Below are positions 18,575-27,413 of a stretch of 64,000 nucleotides of DNA, in pieces. Source of the stretch: Hyphomicrobiales bacterium (lineage in GTDB: Bacteria; Pseudomonadota; Alphaproteobacteria; Rhizobiales; Rhizobiaceae); assembly GCA_900470155.1 (NCBI GenBank), contig UBZT01000013.1, positions 1 to 64,000 on the forward strand, in the 5' to 3' direction. Position 1 is the first letter of the stretch. Each line of letters opens with the position of its first letter. The position numbers were made by a program, and so were the translations under genes. A model generated the notes under the pieces. It saw only the letters and a list, made by a program, of their open reading frames with translations, was not told the origin of the DNA and did no database searches.

Positions 18575-19707
18575 GATACCACCCTCAACTTCGGCTTGAG
18601 GTTCATGGTCGCTCCGGTGAGATAGGGGTCAGCCGGCAAAGCCTTGCGGGTCGCGATCACGTCGAAGCCGTCATCGGCATTGATCTGTCCAAGGAGGAAG
18701 GGCAGTGCCGCGTGATTGGTATCAGGGTCAATGCGCATGTCGCCGAAGAGTGTCGGCCAGCTTTGCGAGACAATCGTGTTGCGCACCTTGTGCGGCTCTT
18801 CCGATCCGGCCGCCTCGATGGCCGCGATACACAGATTGACTGCGGTATAGGCGCTGGCAAAGACACTGGAGACCTTGCGCTCCATCGGTCTCCACGCCTG
18901 CAGACGTGCCTTGAAGGCCAGGTTTTCGGCCGTGTCGAGGCTGTCGAAATAGGAGGCGGCGCACAGCTGGCCAATACCGGCACCCTGCTTGATGTCGGTC
19001 AGCTCGCATTCCTGCAGGTCGCAGCTTGCGACAGGACAGTTTTCTGGCAGGAAGGCGGGATCGCGCGCGCCGAGTTTCCTCATGGCTGCCAGGAAAGCGT
19101 AGCTCGACGGGCCGATCAGATTGTTCAGGATGAAGCTTGGCCGCTTTTCGGCGATATCGGCGACAATCCTTTCGACATCGGTCTCTTCCAGCGGCAGATA
19201 GCGCTCGCCCAGAACAGTGCCGCCGACATTGTTGATCAGTTCGCGAGCGAGCCGGTTCATTTCCCAGCCCCAGACATAGTTGGCGCCGACCAGATAGGGT
19301 CGTGCGCCGTGTCGCGGAATCAGGTGCTCGAACAGCGGGATGAGATGCTGATTGGGACATCCGCCGATGTAGAGGACATTCTCATTCGCCTCGAAGCCTT
19401 CATACGGACACATGTACCACAGCAGGCCGTCGTGTTTCTCGACCAGCGGGATGACTTCCTTGCGCGCGGCAGAGGTAATCGTGCCGACGATATGGCGGCA
19501 GCCCTGATCGCGGATCAGGTGGCGCGCGCCTTCGACATAGGCAGCGAGATCGGCATGTGGATCGAAAAAAGCGAGCTCGACCTTGCGGCCGCCGGCGGTG
19601 CGATAGTCGTGATAGGCAAAATCGGCGCCATCGCGCGCGTCGCGACCCATCGAGCCGTAAGGCCCGGTGGTCGAATAGAGGATGCCGATCTTCACGGTCT
19701 CTTGCAT
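18571..19707 (-). CDS. amiC: AmiC-like amide sensor (type 1 binding-protein fold)
   Basis: A 378-residue protein of the AmiC/UrtA/FmdD branch of the periplasmic-binding fold: VKIGILYSTTGPYGSMGRD at the start, TSAARKEVIP near residue 85, and NYVWGWEMNRLARE near residue 145. No signal peptide is present, so it is probably cytoplasmic, like AmiC. AmiC binds short amides and releases AmiR to act on the leader RNA. The ATG at 19707 is chosen; the GTG at 19734 would lie inside the terminator hairpin. It is the first gene of the seven-gene operon. A signal-less urea/amide transporter subunit is the alternative, but no matching permease is nearby. Confidence 0.87.
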   Translation of the reverse strand: MQETVKIGILYSTTGPYGSMGRDARDGADFAYHDYRTAGGRKVELAFFDPHADLAAYVEGARHLIRDQGCRHIVGTITSAARKEVIPLVEKHDGLLWYMCPYEGFEANENVLYIGGCPNQHLIPLFEHLIPRHGARPYLVGANYVWGWEMNRLARELINNVGGTVLGERYLPLEETDVERIVADIAEKRPSFILNNLIGPSSYAFLAAMRKLGARDPAFLPENCPVASCDLQECELTDIKQGAGIGQLCAASYFDSLDTAENLAFKARLQAWRPMERKVSSVFASAYTAVNLCIAAIEAAGSEEPHKVRNTIVSQSWPTLFGDMRIDPDTNHAALPFLLGQINADDGFDVIATRKALPADPYLTGATMNLKPKLRVVS

Positions 19708-19722
19708 CAGAAATCCAAACAC

Positions 19723-19766
19723 AAAAAATCCCACAACGCGGTTCCCGGAAACCGGGGCGTTGTGGG
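19723..19766 (-). terminator. Leader attenuator upstream of amiC
   Basis: On the minus strand CCCACAACGC pairs perfectly with GCGTTGTGGG (19766-19757 with 19739-19730), enclosing a second CCCGG/CCGGG stem, and six T residues follow (19728-19723). It is a strong intrinsic terminator lying between the promoter and the first gene, so the operon needs antitermination. A short GGGC/GCCC hairpin with a six-base loop (AACAGC) just upstream shares bases with the terminator stem and could compete with it. The loop has A at position 1 but not the G at position 4 expected of ANTAR targets. Confidence 0.85.
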
Positions 19767-19835
19767 GCGCTGTTGCCCTGCGACGGACGAAGTCATGTGG
19801 TCAGTTTGGCACGATATGCCCAGAACTTGAGCGTG

Positions 19836-19865
19836 ATTAAAATACGGTCACAAAGTCTTTGTCAA
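19836..19865 (-). promoter_or_regulatory. Sigma-70 promoter of the amiC operon
   Basis: A perfect TTGACA (19865-19860) lies 18 bases before TTTAAT (19841-19836) on the minus strand. The predicted start near 19829 gives a leader of about 120 bases that contains the attenuator. A strong promoter followed by a terminator fits constitutive initiation with control at elongation. Confidence 0.7.
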
Positions 19866-19924
19866 GCGGGTCCGGAGCTGTTTCGATGGAAGTAACCGCT
19901 TGCTGCGAACACGGTTGGCGGCAC

Positions 19925-19998
19925 CCATCATTGTCAATGATGGCGTCGCTCGTCGAGCAATCGCATGGTGGTTGCCAGGCGCCCGACTGCTGCCTGGC
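19925..19998. repeat. Two hairpin-forming palindromes upstream of the small secreted protein
   Basis: CCATCATT-GTC-AATGATGG (19925-19943) is a perfect 8-base inverted repeat. GCCAGGC (19974-19980) and GCCTGGC (19992-19998) form a second stem with an 11-base loop. Both lie between the amiC promoter and the gene at 20099. They could be an operator, a 5' leader structure or part of a small RNA; nothing decides between these. Confidence 0.4.
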
Positions 19999-20098
19999 GC
20001 TGCCCACAGCATGGTGAATTGTGTTTCGGCACTTGATCCCGATGAGAACAGATCTATGATCCATGCATTCCTAAATCATGATATTCGGGAGCATTGAT

Positions 20099-20395
20099 AT
20101 GCGTGGTTTGCTTGGTCTTTTTCTGTGCGTCATGCTTGCTTTTCCGGCGGCTACTCCGGCTGAAGCACAGGTCAACATCAATATTTCGGTTGGCTCCAAT
20201 ATCAGCAATGGGCGATCGATCACCTGTCAGGAGGGACGCGATCGGTTGCGCCGTCATCGCTTCCGCGACATCCGCACCGTTGATTGCCGGGGCCGGTTCT
20301 TCGTCTATCGCGCGACACGAGATGGCCGACGCTTCGAGATCGCTCTCAACCGCAACAATGGACGTGTCGTCGATATGCGCCGAGTCGGACGGTAG
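20099..20395 (+). CDS. Small secreted protein, function unknown
   Basis: A 98-residue protein with a Sec signal peptide (MRGLLGLFLCVMLAFPAATP, cleaving after AEA or AQ). The mature part is about 68 residues and basic, with two cysteines (SITCQEG and VDCRGR) that could form one disulfide. The C-terminal stretch RRFEIALNRNNGRVVDM resembles the end of a PepSY-like domain. The ATG at 20099 follows GGGAG. It stands alone, convergent with gltS. Similar short proteins are frequent in rhizobia and usually annotated as hypothetical. Confidence 0.75.
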   Translation: MRGLLGLFLCVMLAFPAATPAEAQVNINISVGSNISNGRSITCQEGRDRLRRHRFRDIRTVDCRGRFFVYRATRDGRRFEIALNRNNGRVVDMRRVGR

Positions 20396-20406
20396 GTCCT
20401 GGAGTG

Positions 20407-21612
20407 CTATCGGAGCATAAAGCCGATGACGGCGGCATTGGCGAGGTCGATGAAAAAGGCTGAAACCAGCGGCACGATGATGAAGGCCATCGGTGCCGCG
20501 CCGTGAGATTTGGTGATGGCCGCCATGTTGGCAATGGCGGTTGGCGTGGCTCCGAGCGTGACCCCGCCAAAGCCGGCCGAAATGACAGCCGCAACGTAGT
20601 TCCTGCCCATGGCCGGGAAGACGGCGAAGAGAATATAGATGATTGTCGCTGCGGTCTGAAGAAACAGGATGGCAACCAGGGCAATTCCAAGCCCTCCCAG
20701 CGCCCAGAGCTGCATGCTCATCAGGGACATGGCGAGGAAGACGCTGAGCGACAGATCCGAGATCAGCGACAGGGCTCGAGATCCCGACGGCCAGGGAAGC
20801 CGTGGTGCGACGAGTGGCACAAGATTGGTCATGGCGATGGCGCACAAAAGGCACATCACGAACAGTGGCAGTCTGATGCCGATATCATCGACCAGTTCGT
20901 GCAGGGCGTAACCCGCGAGGATGGCGAGGTTCATGACAAACAGCGTCTGCAACAGGCTGTGGTAGCTGACGTCGTCGGCATGGCGCGCGCCGGCGTCGGC
21001 CGGCACGCCGACGGTCAGTTCTTCCTTGTCGGGGCCTTTGAGACCATGTCGCTTGATCAGGTGATGCGCCAGGGGGCCGCCGATCAGGCTTGCGATCACC
21101 AGACCCAGGGTGGCGCTGGCAATGCCGATCTCCAGCGCGTTGGTCACGCCGAAGCGTTCCTGCACCAGAGGCGCCCAGGCGATTGTCGTGCCATGGCCGC
21201 CGATCAGGGAGGCCGAGCCGAGGAAGATGGCCAAACCGTCAGGCAGTCCAAACAATGCAGCACCCGTCAAGGCAATGGCATTCTGGATCAGCAGGAATGC
21301 CAGCGTCAGGGCTAGCAGGATCACGAGCGGGCGTCCGCCGCGCACAAGATCGGCAAACCGTGCATTGAGGCCGATACCGGTAAAGAAATAGAGCAGCAGC
21401 ATGTCGCGGGCGCCGAGGGAGAAAATGATTTCGGTCGACATCATGCTGTACAGCGCCAGTGTGCACAGTGCCGCCAACAGCCCGCCGCTGACCGCTTCGG
21501 GTATGTTGAAACGGCCAAGAGCGGGGATAGACCGGTTCAGCAGGCTACCGACGAAAAACACCAGGATCGCGATCGTCACAGTCAAAAGGCCGGGCACTTG
21601 AATGGTGGTCAC
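20407..21612 (-). CDS. gltS: Sodium/glutamate symporter GltS
   Basis: A 401-residue inner-membrane protein, the same length as Escherichia coli GltS. It has about ten to twelve membrane segments and the typical stretches FNIPEAVSGGLLAA (about residues 35-48), FFTGIGLNARFADL, the repeat motif GSASLIGGHGTTIAW (about 131-145) and, in the second half, SAGFGGVTLGATPTAIANM. It imports glutamate with sodium. It starts 75 bases after the AraC-type regulator in the same direction, so the two may be co-transcribed or the regulator may control it. Confidence 0.93.
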   Translation of the reverse strand: MTTIQVPGLLTVTIAILVFFVGSLLNRSIPALGRFNIPEAVSGGLLAALCTLALYSMMSTEIIFSLGARDMLLLYFFTGIGLNARFADLVRGGRPLVILLALTLAFLLIQNAIALTGAALFGLPDGLAIFLGSASLIGGHGTTIAWAPLVQERFGVTNALEIGIASATLGLVIASLIGGPLAHHLIKRHGLKGPDKEELTVGVPADAGARHADDVSYHSLLQTLFVMNLAILAGYALHELVDDIGIRLPLFVMCLLCAIAMTNLVPLVAPRLPWPSGSRALSLISDLSLSVFLAMSLMSMQLWALGGLGIALVAILFLQTAATIIYILFAVFPAMGRNYVAAVISAGFGGVTLGATPTAIANMAAITKSHGAAPMAFIIVPLVSAFFIDLANAAVIGFMLR

Positions 21613-21687
21613 AGCGTGGATCTCCCGAATGTCGTTCGAAGGGTGCTTCGGCTTGCCCCTGACGGTCGGAACGATCGGGGCCGGAGG

Positions 21688-22800
21688 TCAGAACTGCAGG
21701 CGACGCAGGATGAAGGGTAGCTTGTCCGAAGGCGCGAGCTTATCGAGGCTCTGCGTGTCCTGATAGCTGGCTTGAATGAAATGATGTCTCGCGTCGCTCG
21801 GCGTGTAGCTGAACTCCCGCTTGAAGGCGCGGCTGAAGTCGGCGCCGTCGCTGAAACCCAGGCGCTCGGCAATCTCCTGAATTCGGCAAGGGTTTTGCGC
21901 GTCGACCAGACGCTTGTGCGCCTCACACAGTCTTTGCCGCTTGATGTAGCGATGAATGCCGCCCACCGGCTCGAACAGATTGTAGAGCTTGGTGCGCGAC
22001 ATGGCCATTTCACGCATCAGCAGGTCAGGGCCGAGGACGGGATTGTAGAGGTTCTGCTGGATGAACTTGCGCGCGCGTTCGATCAGGGTCGCTGCGAACT
22101 GGTCCTTCGAGGCGTTGATCCTGTCGGCGGAAGGGGCGACGCAGGCGATGACCATGTCTCTGGTCGCGTGCGCCACTGCGCTTGCCTCGGTCGTGGTGAC
22201 ATACGGCAATTGTGCAACAAGGCATGTGATGTAGGAAGACAGCATCTGGCCCAGCGGGCCGCCGATCGACTGGAAGGCGACACTGTCGAGCAGATGCTGG
22301 CTGTCGGAGCAAAGGCTGCGCGGGATCCAAAGCATGATGAAATTGCAATCGGTCAGCGAGCCGCTGAACCGACTGCCAAGCGGGTGGATCTGCAGAAGTC
22401 TGGACGATGAAACATACTGATCGCCACTGGCTTCCGTCCGGCACGTTCCGTCGAGAAACAGCGTCAGGCACCAATGGTCAAGTCCGCTATTTTTCATCTG
22501 CATTGGCCAACTGATGAAATCGAGGCTTTTAACTCTGATTTCCGCCAGCGCAATCTCGCCCAGATCCCACAGGACCTGTTCGCCGGAAAATGCGTTTGCG
22601 CAGGTTGTCGGCCTCTCTTTCAGGTCCACCATTGGCTCGTAGCTGTGACGCCAGGCGGAAAAGCGGTCGGCCCTGTCAATCTGTTTGGTAGAAAAGCAAT
22701 GGGGCAGCAGCGCCGAGGTTGAGACGCTTTTGTCCGCAGGCACAACCTGGGGGAACAAGTGTGCTGTTTCAGAACTGGTATGCCGCTCGAAAACTGTCAT
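21688..22800 (-). CDS. AraC-family transcriptional regulator
   Basis: A 370-residue regulator. The N-terminal 240 residues resemble the AraC-binding-like (TetR/OruR type) sensor domain. The C-terminal 100 residues hold the two AraC helix-turn-helices: GPDLLMREMAMSRTKLYNLFE and the closing IAERLGFSDGADFSRAFKREF, followed by YTPSDAR. The ATG at 22800 is preferred to a TTG four codons upstream; neither has a strong ribosome site. It lies directly upstream of gltS. The effector is not evident. Confidence 0.9.
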   Translation of the reverse strand: MTVFERHTSSETAHLFPQVVPADKSVSTSALLPHCFSTKQIDRADRFSAWRHSYEPMVDLKERPTTCANAFSGEQVLWDLGEIALAEIRVKSLDFISWPMQMKNSGLDHWCLTLFLDGTCRTEASGDQYVSSSRLLQIHPLGSRFSGSLTDCNFIMLWIPRSLCSDSQHLLDSVAFQSIGGPLGQMLSSYITCLVAQLPYVTTTEASAVAHATRDMVIACVAPSADRINASKDQFAATLIERARKFIQQNLYNPVLGPDLLMREMAMSRTKLYNLFEPVGGIHRYIKRQRLCEAHKRLVDAQNPCRIQEIAERLGFSDGADFSRAFKREFSYTPSDARHHFIQASYQDTQSLDKLAPSDKLPFILRRLQF

Positions 22801-23056
22801 ACAAATACCCAAGCGATCACTATTTCTAGCTTCGTTTACAACTTCTTGGAGTTTTATGCACCACTAAAACATAATAGCTGTTTTTTCGCATATCATAACG
22901 TTGAAAGCGAAAGTTCTGCGGTGTCGTCCAATAAAAGTCGATGCTTACACAACCAGAGGAGGTCGAAGATGGATTTGCCGGCAGGCCGCAAGGCACAGGC
23001 GTGACGTCGGTCCGTCAGGCCTGGCGGATCTTCCCTCCCCGCATTCCCTCCGCTGA

Positions 23057-23554
23057 TCAGGCCTGTTTTTCGGCGGCAGCCAATGCGTCGCGCAGAACTT
23101 GCTCCTTTGTCTCGTCCAGCGAGGATTTCAGGACAACGCCGCCGAATGGTGCAATTTCTTTCAACACCTTGTCTTCGGTCATTTCCTTGACGAGAACAAA
23201 AAGAGCGGCATGGCCCGGGGTCAGGTTGGCCGCAAGTTCCTTCATGAATGGATCATTGATCCCGACATCGGTCAGGGCACCGCTGACAGCGCCGGATGCC
23301 GTGCCGACGGCAACACCGAGCAAGGGGTTGAGAAAGATCACCCCGATCAGCAGACCCCAGAAACTGCCAGAGGCTGCGCCGGCCGCTGTCGTGTTCATCA
23401 ACTGGTTCAGCTTGATCTTGCCGGCTTCCGTCTTGGTGGCAATCACCGCATCGCCGAGTTTGATGATGTACTCCTTTTGCAAGTCCAGCAGCTTGGAGCG
23501 GACGTCTTCGGCCTGTTTTTCGTTTGGATAGACGATTGCGATCAGTGTGGACAT
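23057..23554 (-). CDS. DUF1269-family membrane protein
   Basis: A 165-residue protein. The start at 23554 (MSTLIAIVYPNE) follows AGAGGAAG; the frame upstream is not protein-like. It has an N-terminal ferredoxin-like part (residues 1-55), a glycine/alanine-rich hydrophobic hairpin around residues 58-100 (AAGAASGSFWGLLIGVIFLNP, GVAVGTASGAVSGAL), and a C-terminal alpha/beta part with LTPGHAALFVLVKE. This matches DUF1269 proteins, which are membrane-associated and often stress-induced; their function is unknown. It stands alone. Confidence 0.88.
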   Translation of the reverse strand: MSTLIAIVYPNEKQAEDVRSKLLDLQKEYIIKLGDAVIATKTEAGKIKLNQLMNTTAAGAASGSFWGLLIGVIFLNPLLGVAVGTASGAVSGALTDVGINDPFMKELAANLTPGHAALFVLVKEMTEDKVLKEIAPFGGVVLKSSLDETKEQVLRDALAAAEKQA

Positions 23555-24305
23555 TGGCAACTTCCTCTTGAAGCACAGAGAGCGGGTTCGTGGTCGATGG
23601 TACTGCTTGTGATTGCGTCTGCGCGGCGGGTGACAGTGTTGCAGTCCGCTGCAAGATCCAACGGTGGCAGCTTCCATGCCTTGATTGCGCAAGCGAGTGT
23701 TGATGCGGGCAATGCTTGCGCCGACATACCGAAGCTTTGCTGGCGCCGGAAAAAACGCGCGGCAGGCCTGATGGGTGCATTCCCGACTGTTTCGACGATG
23801 CGTCGCGTTCTGGCCATCGATCCCCCCAAAAAATCACAGCGGTGACTGTCCCCATTGCAACTATAGGATTGTTTCGGGAACAAAGTGATCAGCCTGGAAT
23901 CCGGAGACTTTGCATCTGGTCCCGAATATGCGTAACACCGCATACTTAAAAGAACGGCCAGGCGACGAAACGCCTGCAATTTTTCCGCGGCTTCTCTGAC
24001 AAGTTTCCTATTTCCTTCCGTCGCTGCTCGTGGCGCTGCGTCCCGTTATTTTGCATCACGTCCGTTTTTTGGCGAAAACCCGGTTGATTGTACCGAACCT
24101 GTTGTTTGTCATGGCCTTTGCTGCTCTTAAATTGGTCCAGATCGCAATCGAGCGGCCACCATGATCAAGCGTTTGTTGTTGTTTATGGTCACTTTGCCCG
24201 TCCGTCCGGCGGGAAGATATCGTAGGCGGCCTTCGGGCCTGCATCCGATCCGGGACCAACTGCGCCTGTCGCTCGCCCGAATGAAGGCGGTTGAGGGAGA
24301 CACGC
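23555..24305. other. Gene-free stretch
   Basis: Some 750 bases between the divergent DUF1269 and M20 genes. Short open frames are present on both strands, but none has a ribosome site, a signal peptide or a protein-like composition. I see no tRNA, transposon end or convincing terminator. A GAGGGAGA ribosome site at the right end belongs to the gene at 24306. Confidence 0.6.
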
Positions 24306-25901
24306 ATGTCTGACGATAGAACCTTTGCCGAGATGGCTCGGCGCGATTTCCTCAAGACTTCGTTTGCCGTCAGTGGCGGCGCTGCAATCGCGACGGGCCT
24401 GATGGCCGCAGTCGATGCGCAGGTTGCGGTGGCTGCTTCAAACCCAGGTGACCCGCCGCCGGGCTCCGTCGAGCCGGCGGCAAAGGCGGTGGAAGCGGTG
24501 CGCGATGCGATCTTGCGGATCTCCCAAGAGGTCTGGGAAAACGCAGAGTTGTCGCTGGAGGAAGATATTTCCTCGAAGATCCACCTGCGCGAACTGGAGG
24601 CGGCTGGTTTCACGATCGTCAGCCGCGGTACGTCGAACATCCCGACGGCCTTCATTGCCGAGTGGTCGCAGGGAAGCGGTGGCCCGAAGATTGGCTTCCT
24701 GCCGGAATATGACGCATTGCCGGGGCTGGGTAACGCCGCCGAGCCCCGCCAGACGCCCGGTTCGGCCGGGGTCGATGTCGGGCATGGCTGCGGCCACAAC
24801 ATGCTTGGGGCCGGCTGCACCGGCGCTGCCTTCGCGCTGAAGAGGATGATGCAGGAGAATGGAACCGCTGGCACGTTGCGCGTCTATGGATGCGCGGCCG
24901 AAGAGACGCAGGGCGCCAAGGTGTTCATGGTGCGCGACGGGTATTTCAACGATCTGGATGCGGCGCTCGCCTGGCATCCGGCGCCGATCACGGCGACGGG
25001 CCTGTTGCGCACTGCGGCCGTGAACATGGCACGTGTGCGCTTTACTGGGCGCACCGCGCATGCGGGCGTGGCACCCTGGGAAGGGCGCAGCGGCCTGAAG
25101 GGTGCGGAGATGTTTGCCGTCGGCGTGCAGTTCATGCGCGAGCATATCGAGCCGACGTCGCGCGTGCATTACATCTATACCCAAGGCGGGATCGCGGCGA
25201 ATGTGGTGCCGGAGGTCGGGGAGATCCTGATCATGATCCGCGATAGTGACCGGGAACGGGTCACCGCGATCACCAGCTGGCTGCGCGAGATTGCCGATGG
25301 TGCGGCGCTCGCAACCCAGACACAGGCGGAGTTCGACCTGTTTTTCGGCATGCATGACCTCATTCCCAACGAGACTTTGGCCGGACAGGCGTTGCGTCAC
25401 ATGAATGCCATTGGCGTCGACTGGTCGGAGGACGAACAGGCGTTTGCGCGCTCCTGCCAGAAGGAGATGGGGCTTGCCGAACTTGGTCTCAGTCCGGCGA
25501 TCGCGCCGATGATCCCGGAAACCACGACCGGCGGCGCCACCGATGTCGGCGATGTCAGCTTCGTTGCGCCGACAGCGCTGTTTGCCTGGGCCTGCATGCC
25601 GCTCGGTGTCGGTCTGCATATGTGGCCGCTGACGGCCTGCGGCGGCATGTCGATCGGTGACAAGGCGGCGCTGGCCTCGGCGCGGGTGATGGCGGGTGTC
25701 GGCTACGACCTGCTGGTCGATCCGGAGCTGCGAGCCGGCGCGCGGGCCGATTTCGACCGGCGTCTGAAAGGCCGGACCTATGTTTCGCCGCTGCCGCCGG
25801 AACGCAAGCGGCCTGACGGTATCCCGGCGCATCTTTTGCTTCGCGACGGGACCGGCGAGCTTGTCGACGGCGCCTATCTGCAACCCTACAGCTATGAATA
25901 G
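24306..25901 (+). CDS. Tat-exported M20 amidohydrolase (AbgB-like)
   Basis: A 531-residue zinc amidohydrolase of the M20D group, closest in layout to AbgB-type aminobenzoyl-glutamate hydrolases. A twin-arginine signal is clear: RRDFLKTS near residue 13, a hydrophobic stretch, and cleavage after VAVA or AAS near residue 43. Metal and catalytic stretches are GHGCGHNMLGAG (about residue 158), AAEETQGAK and the aromatic-rich AWHPAP. AbgB itself is cytoplasmic, so export sets this protein apart; folding before export would suit a metalloenzyme. The ATG at 24306 follows GAGGGAGA. Substrate probably an N-acyl amino acid or peptide-like amide. Confidence 0.9.
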   Translation: MSDDRTFAEMARRDFLKTSFAVSGGAAIATGLMAAVDAQVAVAASNPGDPPPGSVEPAAKAVEAVRDAILRISQEVWENAELSLEEDISSKIHLRELEAAGFTIVSRGTSNIPTAFIAEWSQGSGGPKIGFLPEYDALPGLGNAAEPRQTPGSAGVDVGHGCGHNMLGAGCTGAAFALKRMMQENGTAGTLRVYGCAAEETQGAKVFMVRDGYFNDLDAALAWHPAPITATGLLRTAAVNMARVRFTGRTAHAGVAPWEGRSGLKGAEMFAVGVQFMREHIEPTSRVHYIYTQGGIAANVVPEVGEILIMIRDSDRERVTAITSWLREIADGAALATQTQAEFDLFFGMHDLIPNETLAGQALRHMNAIGVDWSEDEQAFARSCQKEMGLAELGLSPAIAPMIPETTTGGATDVGDVSFVAPTALFAWACMPLGVGLHMWPLTACGGMSIGDKAALASARVMAGVGYDLLVDPELRAGARADFDRRLKGRTYVSPLPPERKRPDGIPAHLLLRDGTGELVDGAYLQPYSYE

Positions 25902-26032
25902 GACGTTGGGTGGCATGTGGCGAACAAGGCGCAGGGGAGAACGGTCCGAGCTGCTCCTGCCAGGCAGACGTCGGCGCGACGGTCTCCCCTGCTTCCGACA
26001 ATGCCAAGTCCGATGATGAGGAGGAGTGAACC

Positions 26033-26752
26033 ATGCGACTGAAATCGAAGCTGACCTCGCTCTGCGCGATCCTTGTCTGCGCGTCGTCCTTGGCTCATGC
26101 TGCGAGCGAGACCGCAGCCGGGCCGGAACTGCCCCTGACGGCGCGCGGCAACGAACCGGGCTGGATCGTGACGCTCGATGGCGGACGGATTTCGTTCCGC
26201 ACAGCCGATGCCGGCACTACGGTGGAGGCAGTGCTTCCCGAGCCGACACGCAAGGGCGAAGGCTGGCGCTACATGGACGATGCGAACGATCTTGTGGTCG
26301 ATATCACGCCGGTCGTCTGTCGCGATACGATGACGGGCATGCCCAGCCCGATGACCGTTGCAGTTACGACGGGCGGCAAGACCTTCAGCGGCTGCGGCGG
26401 TGAACCAGTGTCGCTGTTGGCCGGCGAACCATGGCGCGTCTCCAAGATTGGAGATGTCGCGGTGCCGGAGGATGTCTATGTCAGCCTTGAGTTCGATGTG
26501 AAGAAGTCGAGCGTCTTCGGCTCTTCCGGCTGCAACCGCTATTTCGGCGGCTTCACGTTGACCGGCGAGGGCTTCAGCTTTCAGCGCGGCATGGCCGGCT
26601 CGATGATGGCTTGCGAGGAACACAAAAGCCGGATCGAGGCGTCTTTCCTATCGGCGCTGGAAAAGATCGACCGGTTCGATATCGACGCCGATGGCGGTCT
26701 CATCCTGGTCTCGTCCGATAGCCCGTCGATCACCGCGACGCGGCCGAAATAG
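26033..26752 (+). CDS. Secreted META-domain (HslJ-like) protein
   Basis: A 239-residue protein with a Sec signal peptide (cleavage after AHA, near residue 23). The N-terminal half, with TARGNEPGW and VVDITPVVCRDTMTG, matches the domain often annotated as an uncharacterised membrane-linked COG3650 unit. The C-terminal half is a META/HslJ domain, with the diagnostic GSSGCNRYFGGF and AGSMMACEE. META proteins contribute to envelope integrity and novobiocin resistance in E. coli. GAGGAGGAG precedes the ATG. It lies between the exported M20 hydrolase and an HdeD-like membrane protein, all rightward. Confidence 0.88.
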   Translation: MRLKSKLTSLCAILVCASSLAHAASETAAGPELPLTARGNEPGWIVTLDGGRISFRTADAGTTVEAVLPEPTRKGEGWRYMDDANDLVVDITPVVCRDTMTGMPSPMTVAVTTGGKTFSGCGGEPVSLLAGEPWRVSKIGDVAVPEDVYVSLEFDVKKSSVFGSSGCNRYFGGFTLTGEGFSFQRGMAGSMMACEEHKSRIEASFLSALEKIDRFDIDADGGLILVSSDSPSITATRPK

Positions 26753-26782
26753 CCAATTTCAACAGACAGAAAGGTGGTCGAC

Positions 26783-27370
26783 ATGCCCATTGGCCTTGAT
26801 GCTGCAGCCCAGGTGTATCGCGAAGCTGCACGGGACGCCGTGCGTCGGCACTCGGCGTTTCATCTCGTTGAGGCCGCGCTGCTTGTCGTGGCGGGCATTT
26901 TTGCCATGCTGTTTCCGGTCGTGTCCTCGGCTGCTGCCGTTTTCACCTTCGGCTGGCTGCTGATCGTCAGCGGGTTTATCCAGGCCATCGGACTGATCAG
27001 CGCCCGCCACGCGCCAAATTTCTGGCTGCAACTGGTGTCGGTGATCCTCGGGATCATGATCGGGGTGCTGTTGCTGCGCAATATCGGCCAGGGCATCCTG
27101 CTGCTGTCGCTGCTCTTGATCGTGTTCTTCATGATGGAGGGCATTTCCAAGATCGTGTTTGCCTTCACCATCCGACCGTTGCCCAACTGGATGTGGATCT
27201 TTGCCAGCGGCGTTTTGTCGGTCGTGCTGGCGCTGGCGCTTTTTGCGGCCATGCCGGTCACGGCCTTCTGGTTGATCGGGGTGATGCTCGGTGCAAATCT
27301 GATCAGCATCGGGCTATCGGTCGGGGTGATGGCATGGAAAGTCGGGAAGATGTCCTCCGGGCCGGCCTGA
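26783..27370 (+). CDS. HdeD-family membrane protein
   Basis: A 195-residue integral membrane protein of the HdeD/DUF308 family with six predicted membrane segments in three hairpins, after an N-terminal soluble stretch of about 30 residues. HdeD is linked to acid resistance at high cell density in E. coli. The ATG at 26783 is preferred to the in-frame GTG at 26774 because AAGGTGG fits the ATG spacing. It opens a five-gene rightward run of membrane and lipid-active proteins. Confidence 0.88.
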   Translation: MPIGLDAAAQVYREAARDAVRRHSAFHLVEAALLVVAGIFAMLFPVVSSAAAVFTFGWLLIVSGFIQAIGLISARHAPNFWLQLVSVILGIMIGVLLLRNIGQGILLLSLLLIVFFMMEGISKIVFAFTIRPLPNWMWIFASGVLSVVLALALFAAMPVTAFWLIGVMLGANLISIGLSVGVMAWKVGKMSSGPA

Positions 27371-27413
27371 TCGGGCGGATTAGCAGTGTCGGTTTAGGGG
27401 GAACACACATTCG

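Noticed and set aside
23542-23979. Possible 145-residue minus-strand protein upstream of the DUF1269 gene
   Set aside because: No ribosome site, no signal peptide, cysteine- and arginine-rich composition typical of a non-coding frame, and it overlaps the DUF1269 start.
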